A stretch of DNA of 15,691 nt from NCBI GenBank assembly GCA_937928295.1, contig CALEYY010000214.1, positions 1 to 15,691 of the forward strand, written 5' to 3'. The DNA comes from an uncultured Moraxellaceae bacterium (GTDB lineage Bacteria; Pseudomonadota; Gammaproteobacteria; Pseudomonadales; Moraxellaceae). The notes beneath the pieces were generated by a model that was given only the letters and a program-made list of their open reading frames with translations, did no database searches and was not told the origin of the DNA. Made by a program: the position numbers and the translations under genes. This document shows positions 9,060-15,691 of the stretch, piece after piece; the first letter of the stretch is position 1; every line of letters starts with the position of its first letter.

Positions 9060-10076
9060 ATGAGCGAATCAGCAAATCTATCCCCAGTGGCCATCCATCC
9101 GCCAGCCCGCCCCGCCCCCATCGAGGCCGGCGTGAAGCTGCGCGGTGCCGAGAAAATGGCGCGCATTCCGGTGAAAATCATCCCCACCGAAGAGTACCCG
9201 CGCAAGCCGGACTGGATTCGCGTGCGCGTGAAGAACCCCGGCGAAGTCAGCCGCATCAAGGGCCTGCTGCGCGAGCAGAAGCTGCATACCGTGTGCGAGG
9301 AAGCGGCCTGCCCCAACCTCGCCGAGTGCTTCGGCGGCGGCACCGCGACCTTCATGATCATGGGCGACATCTGCACCCGTCGCTGCCCGTTCTGCGATGT
9401 GGCCCACGGCCGCCCGAACGCGCTCGATGCCGATGAGCCGCGCCATCTCGCCGAGACCGTGGCCAACCTCAAGCTCAAGTACGTCGTGGTGACTTCGGTC
9501 GACCGCGATGACCTCAAGGACGGCGGCGCCCAGCACTTCGTGGACTGCATCACCGAAGTGCGCAAGCTCAACCCGACCACGAAAATGGAAATTCTGGTGC
9601 CGGACTTCCGTGGCCGCATGGACATCGCCCTGCGCCTGATCAGCGAATGCCCGCCGGATGTGTTCAACCACAACATCGAGACCGTGCCGCGCCTGTACAA
9701 GGCCATTCGCCCCGGTTCCGACTACCAGCACTCGCTGACCCTGCTGCAGCGCTTCAAGCAGGAGCGCCCAGACATCGCCACCAAGTGCGGCCTCATGGTC
9801 GGCATCGGCGAGACCGAAGAAGAAGTCATGGCCCTGCTCGCTGACCTGAAGGCGCACGATGTCGATCTCGTCACCATCGGCCAGTACCTGCAGCCGTCGA
9901 AGACGCATGCGCCGGTGGATCGCTTCGTGCACCCCGACGAGTTCGCGCGCTACGCCGCCTACGGCCGCCAGCTCGGCTTCCGCAACATCGCCAGCGGCCC
10001 CATGGTGCGCTCGTCGTATCACGCCGACCTGCAATTCGCTGGCGTTGATGTAGTCAATTACGGGCTCAAGGCCTGA
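9060..10076 (+). CDS. lipA: lipoyl synthase (radical SAM)
   Basis: LipA inserts two sulfur atoms into protein-bound octanoyl groups to give the lipoyl cofactor of 2-oxoacid dehydrogenases and the glycine cleavage system. All ligands are visible, numbered from the chosen start. The auxiliary 4Fe-4S cluster cysteines are C79, C84 and C90 (CEEAACPNLAEC). The radical-SAM motif CTRRCPFC uses C105, C109 and C112. The C-terminal RSSYHAD carries the serine that ligates the auxiliary cluster. The N-terminal EKMARIPVKIIPT is typical. I chose ATG 9060 because GAGG lies 6 nt upstream; the ATG at 9048 would start inside that site and adds only four residues. At 338 residues it has normal length. lipB is not adjacent. 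The next gene overlaps its stop by one base. Confidence 0.97.
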   Translation: MSESANLSPVAIHPPARPAPIEAGVKLRGAEKMARIPVKIIPTEEYPRKPDWIRVRVKNPGEVSRIKGLLREQKLHTVCEEAACPNLAECFGGGTATFMIMGDICTRRCPFCDVAHGRPNALDADEPRHLAETVANLKLKYVVVTSVDRDDLKDGGAQHFVDCITEVRKLNPTTKMEILVPDFRGRMDIALRLISECPPDVFNHNIETVPRLYKAIRPGSDYQHSLTLLQRFKQERPDIATKCGLMVGIGETEEEVMALLADLKAHDVDLVTIGQYLQPSKTHAPVDRFVHPDEFARYAAYGRQLGFRNIASGPMVRSSYHADLQFAGVDVVNYGLKA

Positions 10077-10609
10077 TGAGCATGGCGGAGCGCGATCTGT
10101 TCAGCGCGCTCCGCGTGGTACCCGCCACGGCCGATGAAACGGTCAGCGCTCTGCATGCCAGTCGGGTCGATATCGGCTGGGCCGCCTGGCGGGCCAGCAC
10201 GGCGCCACAGCAAGCATCACGCCTGAAGCGCTGGGCCTTTTACCTGAAGCTCTGGCAGCATTTTGGTCATGCGCAGTTTCTCGTGCAGATAGACGACAGC
10301 TATCACACCGCCACCAGCATTCGCATCCGCCATCAGCCTGAGCAAGGCAACATGGACATCCTGCTGATTCAAACCGCCAGCATCTGGCAATGCCTGTGCG
10401 GCCTCCTGCAAAAGCAGCTGGGCAAGTCCACGCCGCCCTGGCGCAAGCAGCTGAGCGGTCAGGTCATGCTGATCTCGCGCTATCCCGACAGCCAGCACCA
10501 GCCTGTGCTGCCGCAGGTCAATCAGCTCGGCTACACCGCCTGTGCCGAGGTCCTGCTTGATGGCTTACACAGCGGCGAGCTGCCCTTGCGCATCAGCAGC
10601 TCACGCTAG
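10076..10609 (+). CDS. unrecognised protein translationally coupled to lipA
   Basis: This 177-residue protein belongs to no family I can name. It starts on the A of the lipA stop codon (TGATG), a one-base overlap suggesting translational coupling. An ATG two codons later (10082) is the alternative start. It has no signal peptide or membrane helix and looks like a cytoplasmic globular protein. It is rich in Trp, Gln, Leu and His. Features are an aromatic helix-like segment (RLKRWAFYLKLWQHFGHAQF, about 43-62), a strand-like part (FLVQIDDSYHTATSIRIRH), and a Leu/Gln-rich stretch around QTASIWQCLCGLLQKQLG. It has no cysteine cluster or nucleotide-binding loop. Codon use and GC content look like its neighbours, so it seems native. 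A link to lipoate metabolism is only inferred from the overlap. It converges with the peptidase gene, 3 bp between stops. Confidence 0.75.
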   Translation: MSMAERDLFSALRVVPATADETVSALHASRVDIGWAAWRASTAPQQASRLKRWAFYLKLWQHFGHAQFLVQIDDSYHTATSIRIRHQPEQGNMDILLIQTASIWQCLCGLLQKQLGKSTPPWRKQLSGQVMLISRYPDSQHQPVLPQVNQLGYTACAEVLLDGLHSGELPLRISSSR

Positions 10610-10612
10610 CGC

Positions 10613-11551
10613 TCAGTGCGCCGGCTTTTCCGCCGCCAGCGCCGCTTCCGCCGCAGCCAGCGTGGCTCGCGTTTCCGCTCTGTCGAGCTGCTGCAAAGCT
10701 CTTCTGGCCAAGGCTAGCGCCGCTTTGGGCTGGCCACTGCGAGTCATGACATCCGCGAGATTGTTCAGCAGCCATGGCGCCTCCGGCAACGCCAGCAAAC
10801 CCTCACGCAAGACTACCTCGGCACTGGCCAAACCCTGCTCCTGCTCGCTCACCTGCGCCAATGCCAACCACAACGGAACCTCCTGCGGCCAGCGCTGAAG
10901 GGCGCGACGCAGTCCCGTCAATGCAAACGCCGGGGCTGTTCTTGACATGGCCAACAGCTGCTTGCTGACCACCGACTGCGAGGCAGATGCCGGCCACTCG
11001 GCAGCCACCGGCAGCAGGCGGATAGCCCAACGACCGCTGCGCGTCCAGGTGCGATCAAAGACCGACCAGCTCAAGACCAGCCGCGATTGCTCGCCAGAAC
11101 GCAAGATAACCTCACCGCGAACGGCATCGACGCCAATAACCACGGCGTAATGCCAGACCGGATACCACGACAAACCATTGTTCTGAAACACGATGACCGG
11201 GCTGCCATCGGCCACGGCCTGTGCAATCACGCGCAGGTCGGGCGCCAGGCGCTCGGGCACAAAGCCACGCAGGCGAGACTGGGCCAATAACTCATCGGCC
11301 AAGGTACCTTCGCGACCCGGAATATAAAGCGACGGCGCCAGCTCATCCGGCGTAACCGTGCGACCGAGATGGCTCATCACCATCGCCAGGGCGGCAGGGC
11401 CACACTGATACTCACGCTGCGCATAAAAGGGAACACGGCTTAACTCAACGGCTTGCGGCGGCTGCCCGCGCAACTCAAGCGCCTGCGGTGTCATGCAGGC
11501 GCTCAGGGAAAGCGCCAGCAGCGCCGTCAGCAGAAGATTGCTGCGGCGCAT
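10613..11551 (-). CDS. PA2778-type lipoprotein cysteine peptidase (C39-like) with TPR region
   Basis: The N-terminus is a lipoprotein signal, MRRSN plus a Leu/Ala core and lipobox LSAC with the lipidated Cys at 19. A C39-like papain-fold domain follows: catalytic Cys near 50 (REYQCGPAALAMVM), His near 134 (WHYAVVIG) and Asp near 142 (VDAVRGEVIL). From about 205 to the end, helical repeats of TPR type appear (VPLWLALAQVSEQEQG, APWLLNNLADVMTRSGQPKAALALARRAL). This order matches the PA2778 family described in Pseudomonas; the substrate is not established. The lipid anchor implies it acts in the periplasm. I chose ATG 11551 because it gives a clean lipoprotein signal. A TTG at 11566 would overlap the upstream gene by four bases, and neither start has a strong ribosome site. 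It is in an operon with the PA2779-like gene. Confidence 0.9.
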   Translation of the reverse strand: MRRSNLLLTALLALSLSACMTPQALELRGQPPQAVELSRVPFYAQREYQCGPAALAMVMSHLGRTVTPDELAPSLYIPGREGTLADELLAQSRLRGFVPERLAPDLRVIAQAVADGSPVIVFQNNGLSWYPVWHYAVVIGVDAVRGEVILRSGEQSRLVLSWSVFDRTWTRSGRWAIRLLPVAAEWPASASQSVVSKQLLAMSRTAPAFALTGLRRALQRWPQEVPLWLALAQVSEQEQGLASAEVVLREGLLALPEAPWLLNNLADVMTRSGQPKAALALARRALQQLDRAETRATLAAAEAALAAEKPAH

Positions 11552-11562
11552 ACCGGGTTTGC

Positions 11563-11961
11563 TCAACGGACGGAACGGGTAAACGGGAATATCTTGGTCA
11601 GGCCGAGAATATCGGTCACCAGCAAGACCAGGAAGATGAAGATAACTGCGCCAATAACGCCGTCACCACCCACCGGGGTCGCATCAATCTTGCCCGCCAG
11701 ACGCTGAACTTCCTCATCGGAAAGCGCGGCGACGCGATCAACAGCCTGATCCGCACTCACGCCAAAACGCGTCATTTGCGTACGCACATCGTCGCGTTGC
11801 AGCCAGCTCACGACTTGCGCGCGCTGCCCTTCAAGCACTGAGCTGTCACTGCTAGACAACGCCGATTCCGGGGCGATGGGCCCGGCAACCGCCAAGACAC
11901 TCCAGGTACTGGTGGTCAGAATCAATACACTTGCTGTTGCAGCTCGAATGAACTTTTTCAT
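11563..11961 (-). CDS. PA2779-family small exported membrane protein
   Basis: This 132-residue protein has an N-terminal signal sequence (MKKFIRAATASVLILTTSTW, likely cut after LAVA). A soluble part follows with the family-like pattern REDV-type helix (WLQRDDVRTQMTRFGVS) and DEEVQRLAGKID, and one membrane helix near the C-terminus (GAVIFIFLVLLVTDILGL, about 104-121) is followed by a basic end. This is the PA2779 family, regularly found just before a PA2778-type peptidase, as here. The soluble part would face the periplasm, next to the anchored peptidase, so it may be its partner or substrate; that is inference. GGAG lies 9 nt before the ATG. Transcription probably starts in the 64-bp gap to its right; I saw no clear promoter there. 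Confidence 0.88.
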   Translation of the reverse strand: MKKFIRAATASVLILTTSTWSVLAVAGPIAPESALSSSDSSVLEGQRAQVVSWLQRDDVRTQMTRFGVSADQAVDRVAALSDEEVQRLAGKIDATPVGGDGVIGAVIFIFLVLLVTDILGLTKIFPFTRSVR

Positions 11962-12025
11962 TTTTATAACTCCATGAATAGCCTATGCAACATACGCTCA
12001 TAAGGGCTGGGGCGTTGACTTATCT

Positions 12026-12673
12026 TCAGCCGCGCCTGTCGGCCACGAAAGGATTAGTACGACGCTCATGGCCTATCGTTGACATCGGCCCGTGGCCCGG
12101 CACGAACTGCATGTCATCGGGCAGGCTCCAGAGTTCGCGCTTGATGGCATCAATCAGGGTCTGGTGATGCCCCATCGGGAAATCGGTGCGGCCGATGGAG
12201 CCGGCAAACAGCACATCGCCCACAAAGCTGACGCGCGATGCCTCGGAGATGAACACGACATGGCCCGGCGTGTGGCCGGGGCAGTGCCGCACCTGTAGCG
12301 TCTCGGCGCCCACACAGACCTCGTTGCCCTGCTCCAGCCAGCGCGTCGGCGTGAACGGGCGCGACGCCGGAAAGCGGAACATGCGCGACTGATCGGCAAG
12401 ACGGTCTATCCAGAACTGATCGTCAACATGTGGCCCTTCGATGGGCAAATGCAGGCGCTCGGCCAGCTCGGCAACGATGCCGGCATGGTCGATGTGCGCA
12501 TGCGTGACCAGCAGCTTGGTCAGCGTCACACCTTCTTCAGCCACCGCCGCCAGCAGCATCTCCAGGTCGCCGCCAGCATCCACCAGCGCCGCCTCGCGCG
12601 TGCTGTCACACCAGATCAAGCTGCAGTTCTGCTCGAATTGAGTCACCGGCAAGATGCGAAAACGCAGGGCCAT
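12026..12673 (-). CDS. ycbL: YcbL-type MBL-fold metallo-hydrolase (glyoxalase II-like)
   Basis: The protein has 215 residues and all metal ligands of the glyoxalase II / metallo-beta-lactamase fold: THAHIDH at 57-63, His in HCPGHTPGH at 130-138, Asp at about 153 (FVGDVLF) and His at about 194 (VPGHGP). Overall pattern, from ILPVTQFEQNCSLIWC through QSRMF to GRTDFPMGHH, closely follows E. coli YcbL, a small hydrolase with glyoxalase-II-like activity on S-D-lactoylglutathione reported for the Salmonella homologue. It lacks the extra C-terminal helical domain that binds glutathione in GloB, so its true substrate may be another thioester. It begins 3 nt after the stop of the DUF4442 gene, and its GGAG site lies within that gene's end, so the two are one operon. 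Confidence 0.92.
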   Translation of the reverse strand: MALRFRILPVTQFEQNCSLIWCDSTREAALVDAGGDLEMLLAAVAEEGVTLTKLLVTHAHIDHAGIVAELAERLHLPIEGPHVDDQFWIDRLADQSRMFRFPASRPFTPTRWLEQGNEVCVGAETLQVRHCPGHTPGHVVFISEASRVSFVGDVLFAGSIGRTDFPMGHHQTLIDAIKRELWSLPDDMQFVPGHGPMSTIGHERRTNPFVADRRG

Positions 12674-12676
12674 GAT

Positions 12677-13177
12677 TTACTCCGCAACCGATGCTAGGGG
12701 CGTGCTGATTTCGGTAGCAGCCGGTGGCCGCAACGCCGGCTTCAAGCGGATGTACAGCGTCTTGCGCACCCGCGCCACCACATCGCCGGTGTCACTGACC
12801 ACATCCACCAGTAGCTCCGGGCGCGTGGCCTTGCCGCTCGCCGCATCGGCACGCAAAGCCTCGATCTGCTCGCGTGACAACCGGAAGCGGGCGTAGACCG
12901 TGCCCCGGCCGGGCGCGACAAAATCGATCTGCGCGGCCTGGTCCCAGATGATGTGATCTTTGCCCAGATGCTGCATGAGCATGAGCATGTAAAACGGGTC
13001 GGTCATGCTGTACAGGCTGCCGCCGAAATGCGTACCCACATAGTTGCGATTACGCCGCGTCAGGCGCATGCGCACATCCAGCTCGGTGTAGTCGTCATTG
13101 ATGCGCTCGATATGCACGCCGGCACCGAGGTAGGGAAAGTACAGGTTCATCATCCAACGAAAGACAGCCGGTTTCAT
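12677..13177 (-). CDS. DUF4442 hotdog-fold protein, probable acyl-CoA thioesterase relative
   Basis: This 166-residue protein starts with ATG behind GAGGAG, 8 nt upstream. It follows the DUF4442 pattern: a short N-terminal helix (FRWMMNLYFPYLGAGV), strands (YTELDVRMRL, RNYVGTHFGGSLYSM) and the central hotdog helix with an acidic residue near 60 (MTDPFYMLML). A region of strands follows (IDFVAPGRGTVYARF, ELLVDVVSDTGDVVARVRKTLYIRL). Related hotdog proteins hydrolyse or bind acyl-CoA or acyl-ACP thioesters; the activity of this one is not known. The tail after about 147 is Pro/Ala rich and probably disordered. It is the first gene of an operon with the YcbL-type hydrolase. A second DUF4442 start, in a composite gene, lies at 14959. 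Confidence 0.88.
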   Translation of the reverse strand: MKPAVFRWMMNLYFPYLGAGVHIERINDDYTELDVRMRLTRRNRNYVGTHFGGSLYSMTDPFYMLMLMQHLGKDHIIWDQAAQIDFVAPGRGTVYARFRLSREQIEALRADAASGKATRPELLVDVVSDTGDVVARVRKTLYIRLKPALRPPAATEISTPLASVAE

Positions 13178-13233
13178 CGCGATGCTCCTCAGGTATCATG
13201 CAGTCGGAATTTTTTATCGGGAGCAAACGTATC

Positions 13234-13722
13234 ATGCCATCCATGGATGTCGTGTCTGAACTCGAAGTTTTCGAGGTCAATCATGCCGTGCAAAACACGG
13301 TGAAGGAAATTGCCACGCGCTTCGATTTTCGCGGTTCCGAGGTCAAGGTCGACTTCAGCGAAAAGAACAAGGAAATCAAGCTCAGCGCCGAGTCCGACTT
13401 TCAGATCGATCAGGTGCGCGAGATGCTGGAAGCGCATCTGATGAAGCGCAAGGTCGATTCGCAGGTACTCGATCCACAGAAGATCGAAGCCTCGGGCAAG
13501 TATATGAACCAGCTCATCAAGCTGAAAGACGGCCTCGATTCCGATACCGCCAAGAAGGTCGTGAAGCTGCTGAAAGAGAACGGCTACAAGGTGCAGGCCA
13601 GCATTCAGGGCGACAAGGTTCGCGTGACCGACAAGAAGCGCGATGCCCTGCAAGATGTCATGGCCTTCCTGCGTCAGCAGACGCTGGGCCTGCCGCTGCA
13701 GTTCAACAACTTCAAGGACTAA
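13234..13722 (+). CDS. yajQ: YajQ family protein (UPF0234), c-di-GMP/nucleotide-binding
   Basis: The 162-residue protein matches YajQ across its full length: MPSMDVVSELEVFEVNHAVQN at the start, TRFDFRGS, IKLSAESDFQIDQ, LMKRKVDSQVLD, SGKYMNQLIKLKDGL and a C-terminal GLPLQFNNFKD. The fold is two alternating alpha-beta (RRM-like) halves. Members bind nucleic acids or nucleotides; some, notably in Xanthomonas, bind cyclic di-GMP and affect virulence gene expression. I chose ATG 13234, which gives the conserved MPSxDxVSE start and has GGGAG 10 nt upstream, over the in-frame ATG at 13198. It is divergent from the DUF4442 operon across 56 bp and overlaps the stop of the AraC gene by four bases, tail to tail. 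Confidence 0.96.
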   Translation: MPSMDVVSELEVFEVNHAVQNTVKEIATRFDFRGSEVKVDFSEKNKEIKLSAESDFQIDQVREMLEAHLMKRKVDSQVLDPQKIEASGKYMNQLIKLKDGLDSDTAKKVVKLLKENGYKVQASIQGDKVRVTDKKRDALQDVMAFLRQQTLGLPLQFNNFKD

Positions 13723-14756
13723 ACCGGGTTCTGTGACTGCTGCTGCGCTTGCCGATAAGCCAGCGGCGTCAGGCCGGTCCAGCGCCGGAACACCCGCGAA
13801 AAGTTCGAGCCATCCTGAAAGCCCAGACTTTCAGCGATGGCTTTGATCGACAGCTCGCCCTCCGCCAGCGCCTGCTGCGCCCGCCGTGCCCGCTCCTCGT
13901 CGAGTAATTGCTGATAGCTGCTGCCCTGCTGGCTCAGCCGTGCCCGCACGGTGCGTACCGGCAAGTGCATCTGCGCGGCCATGTCCGGCAATGACGGCAG
14001 GCTGCCAAGCTGTTGTGCCAGTGCTTTGCGCACTACATCCGGGAAGGCGCCACGGGCCAGCAGCACATCCATGCGGGCATTGATCTCTGCCAGCACGGCC
14101 GCATGCGCGATGGCATCGGCCGTGGCAATTGGGCGCTCCAGCAGATCCAGCGGCACGCTCAGGCCGTTAAAGCTGGCATTGAAATGCACCCCGCCCCGGC
14201 AATGCGCCAGCAGCTCGGCCGCAAACGGCGGCGGCGGGCAGGACAGATGCACCGACAGGCGCTCGGCCTCCTCGCCGAGAATGCCTTCGCAGATGTTGAA
14301 CGCCGTGGCCAGCAGCAGCGTCATCACGAAGGCTTCGTCCATGGGCATTTCGGTGAACAGCTCCAGCACCAGGCAGAGCTGATCGCGGCGTTCGGCCTGA
14401 TGCATCAGCACAAACGGCGCCACCGTGGCCATGTATTCGTAATAGAGGTCGATGACCGCGTGCAGCGTTGCCGCCGTCAGTGTGGCCGTGCCGAGCAGGC
14501 CGTGTGAGCTGGGCGGCAGGCAGCGGGCATAGCGCAGGGCCAGATCGGGTGCGGCGGTGAGCTGCTGGGCGCGCACGAACAGCGCAAACACATCTTGCAG
14601 CGGCACCAGCAACTCGGGCTTGGCCAGCTGCTCAGGCTGCAGTCGCGTCGTCTTCAGCAGCTCGTCCGGTGCGATCTTCCACTCCTGCTCGCAGAGGCGC
14701 AGCAGCTTTCTCGGATAGGCAGCAATTGTGAACAGGCGCGGTGCGCTGGCAGGCAT
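13719..14756 (-). CDS. AraC-family transcriptional regulator with Arabinose_bd-type N-terminal domain
   Basis: The protein has 345 residues. The N-terminal ~210 residues resemble the Arabinose_bd sensor domain common in Pseudomonas AraC-type regulators (LLKTTRLQPEQLAKPELLVPLQ, then DLALRYARCLPPSSHGLLG and ATLHAVIDLYYEYM). The C-terminal ~100 residues hold two helix-turn-helix motifs. The first is around LPSLPDMAAQMHLPVRTVRARL. The second is GELSIKAIAESLGFQDGSNF, followed by the signature SRVFRRWTGLTPLAYR. The inducer is unknown; relatives respond to amino acids, alkanes or fatty-acid-like signals. It is divergent from the composite DUF4442 gene across 202 bp, so that gene or whatever originally stood there may be a target. 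The start codon has only a weak ribosome site. Confidence 0.92.
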   Translation of the reverse strand: MPASAPRLFTIAAYPRKLLRLCEQEWKIAPDELLKTTRLQPEQLAKPELLVPLQDVFALFVRAQQLTAAPDLALRYARCLPPSSHGLLGTATLTAATLHAVIDLYYEYMATVAPFVLMHQAERRDQLCLVLELFTEMPMDEAFVMTLLLATAFNICEGILGEEAERLSVHLSCPPPPFAAELLAHCRGGVHFNASFNGLSVPLDLLERPIATADAIAHAAVLAEINARMDVLLARGAFPDVVRKALAQQLGSLPSLPDMAAQMHLPVRTVRARLSQQGSSYQQLLDEERARRAQQALAEGELSIKAIAESLGFQDGSNFSRVFRRWTGLTPLAYRQAQQQSQNPV

Positions 14757-14958
14757 GAATCGTCATCTCGGGCGAAGTCGTAAAAGCATAGCAGCGAAAG
14801 CAGGGCAAAGCGCCTGACTTGAACCAGCGGGCTTTCTCTATTCGAGCTTGGCCGATGCCGGCTTGACCCATGCTAGAGCGTGCCCCGTCAACAAAGTCAG
14901 TCACAAACGCAGCTTTCTCAGGCAAGCTGTAGGCACTTTGTCTAACCGAGTCAGCACC
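14757..14958. promoter_or_regulatory. divergent AraC gene / composite gene intergenic region
   Basis: This 202-bp non-coding gap lies between two divergent starts and so should contain both promoters. A TTGACC is seen at about 14862-14867 on the + strand, but no good -10 follows at 16-18 nt. I see no strong direct repeat of the kind AraC proteins bind, and no hairpin with a T-run. The ribosome site for the rightward gene is poor (GAG about 9 nt before the ATG). Confidence 0.35.
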
Positions 14959-15691
14959 ATGTTTGCCATTGAAAACAACCTCACCCGTCTCATGCGCCCG
15001 CTGGCCAAGCTGCCGAGCAATATGCGCGTGTCCACGCTCTCGTTCATCCTCGGCAAGGTCGTGCCGTTCGTGGGCACCAGCAGCCTGCGCTACGAAGAAG
15101 TGACGCCGACGCGCGTGGTGGTGTCGATCCGCAATCGCCGCCCGGTGCAGAACCACATCAAGGGCGTGCATGCCGCCGCCATGGCCTTGCTGCGCAGCGT
15201 CGGCGTGCCGTACAGCGACGACGAGATTGCCCAGGCCGGCGAGGCCGTCCCTTTTGAACACCAGCGCCTGTACGCCGGTGAATACGTGTGCGTGATGCGC
15301 AAAGGCCACCCGCTGGCCGAGCAGCCCTTGAGCACCGAAAGCTACTGCGCAGCGCGGCATCTGCTGGTGAGCTTTTCCGGCCGACCCTATGGCTTTGTGG
15401 ACGAGGCACTGGCCTCCATCGGCCATCAGCGACGCATCGTGGTCACCGTCAACCAGTTCTTCACCGCCGGCCAGGTGGTGGCCACCTCGGACTTGCTCAC
15501 GGTGTTGCCGCGCCACTTCGTGCCGGTGACCGGCATCGCCGCCGAGCTGGTGATGCGCGAGCTGCGCCGGCTCGACAAGATCGCCTACATCCGCGACATC
15601 ACCGGCAAGCCCCAGGGTTTGAACTACGTGGGCAATGTGCCCGAGCTCAAAGTCTCTCTCTCGGTTGAAACCTTGGAACACCAGGAGTCCA
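14959..15691 (+). CDS. composite ORF: DUF4442 thioesterase-like start fused in frame to LysR effector-domain sequence (3' partial)
   Basis: One uninterrupted frame of 244 codons runs off the right edge. Residues 1-78 match the start of DUF4442 thioesterase-like proteins (VPFVGTSSLRYEEVTPTRVV, SIRNRRPVQNHIKGVHAAAM), up to the central hotdog helix. The remaining strands of the fold do not follow. Residues 79-97 (RSVGVPYSDDEIAQAGEAV) resemble a C-terminal piece of CcoO, the cbb3 oxidase subunit; this match is short and tentative. Residues 98-202 read clearly as the later part of a LysR-type substrate-binding domain (QRLYAGEYVCVMRKGHPLA, CAARHLLVSFSGRP, VNQFFTAGQVVATSDLLTVL). Residues 203-244 are not recognised. 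No LysR DNA-binding domain is present. A working protein is doubtful: fusion, decayed gene pieces, or an assembly error at a contig end are all possible. Confidence 0.6.
   Translation, partial: MFAIENNLTRLMRPLAKLPSNMRVSTLSFILGKVVPFVGTSSLRYEEVTPTRVVVSIRNRRPVQNHIKGVHAAAMALLRSVGVPYSDDEIAQAGEAVPFEHQRLYAGEYVCVMRKGHPLAEQPLSTESYCAARHLLVSFSGRPYGFVDEALASIGHQRRIVVTVNQFFTAGQVVATSDLLTVLPRHFVPVTGIAAELVMRELRRLDKIAYIRDITGKPQGLNYVGNVPELKVSLSVETLEHQES

Noticed and set aside
9078..10034. Open frame of 318 codons on the - strand inside lipA.
   Set aside because: Antisense to a fully conserved lipA with all cluster cysteines; the translation is Ala/His/Val-rich noise.
12026..12673. YcbL-type gene considered as gloB (true glyoxalase II).
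   Set aside because: At 215 residues it lacks the C-terminal glutathione-binding helical domain of GloB, and its motifs follow YcbL.
14632..15681. Open frame of 349 codons on the - strand across the AraC start, the gap and the composite gene.
   Set aside because: It would overlap the AraC gene in another frame and run through its promoter. It has no domain, while the + strand frame shows DUF4442 and LysR sequence.

Overview
The window looks like ordinary chromosome from a GC-rich gammaproteobacterium. It carries a DcaP-type outer-membrane porin, a soluble Si-specific transhydrogenase (SthA), the PA2779/PA2778 gene pair first named in Pseudomonas, a YcbL-type hydrolase and YajQ. This set fits the Pseudomonadales, perhaps a GC-rich relative of Moraxellaceae. 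The placement is inference from gene content only. I see no tRNA, rRNA, CRISPR array, insertion sequence or prophage. Both edges cut through a gene.

Layout. (1) 1-1606, rightward: the C-terminal part of an FAD-dependent amine-oxidase-like flavoprotein, then a class I SAM methyltransferase. (2) 1608-4251, leftward: acetyl-CoA synthetase (acs) followed 25 nt later by a NarL/LuxR-type response regulator, probably one operon. (3) 4252-4447: a divergent promoter region with three CATTAGC-type boxes and a small palindrome. (4) 4448-7484, rightward: a DcaP-like porin with a clear intrinsic terminator, a small bacterial-PH-domain membrane protein, and a BASS-family (bile acid:sodium symporter-like) transporter. 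(5) 7541-10609: sthA leftward; lipA rightward from a shared intergenic region, with an unrecognised gene overlapping the lipA stop. (6) 10613-13177, leftward: a PA2778-type lipoprotein cysteine peptidase with its small membrane partner PA2779, and a DUF4442 (hotdog) gene with a YcbL-type metallo-hydrolase. (7) 13234-14756: yajQ rightward, meeting an AraC-family regulator tail to tail. (8) 14959-15691: a gene that starts as a DUF4442 thioesterase-like protein and then runs in frame into LysR effector-domain sequence, leaving the window still open.

How the genes may work together. acs with its response regulator, the porin opposite it, the BASS transporter and SthA suggest a neighbourhood for taking up and activating small carboxylates and balancing NAD(P)H. 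The rest is core metabolism and poorly studied conserved genes. The two points most worth a second look are the composite gene at the right edge, which could be a real fusion, gene debris or a contig-end assembly error, and the repeated CATTAGC boxes between acs and the porin, with one more copy between sthA and lipA.
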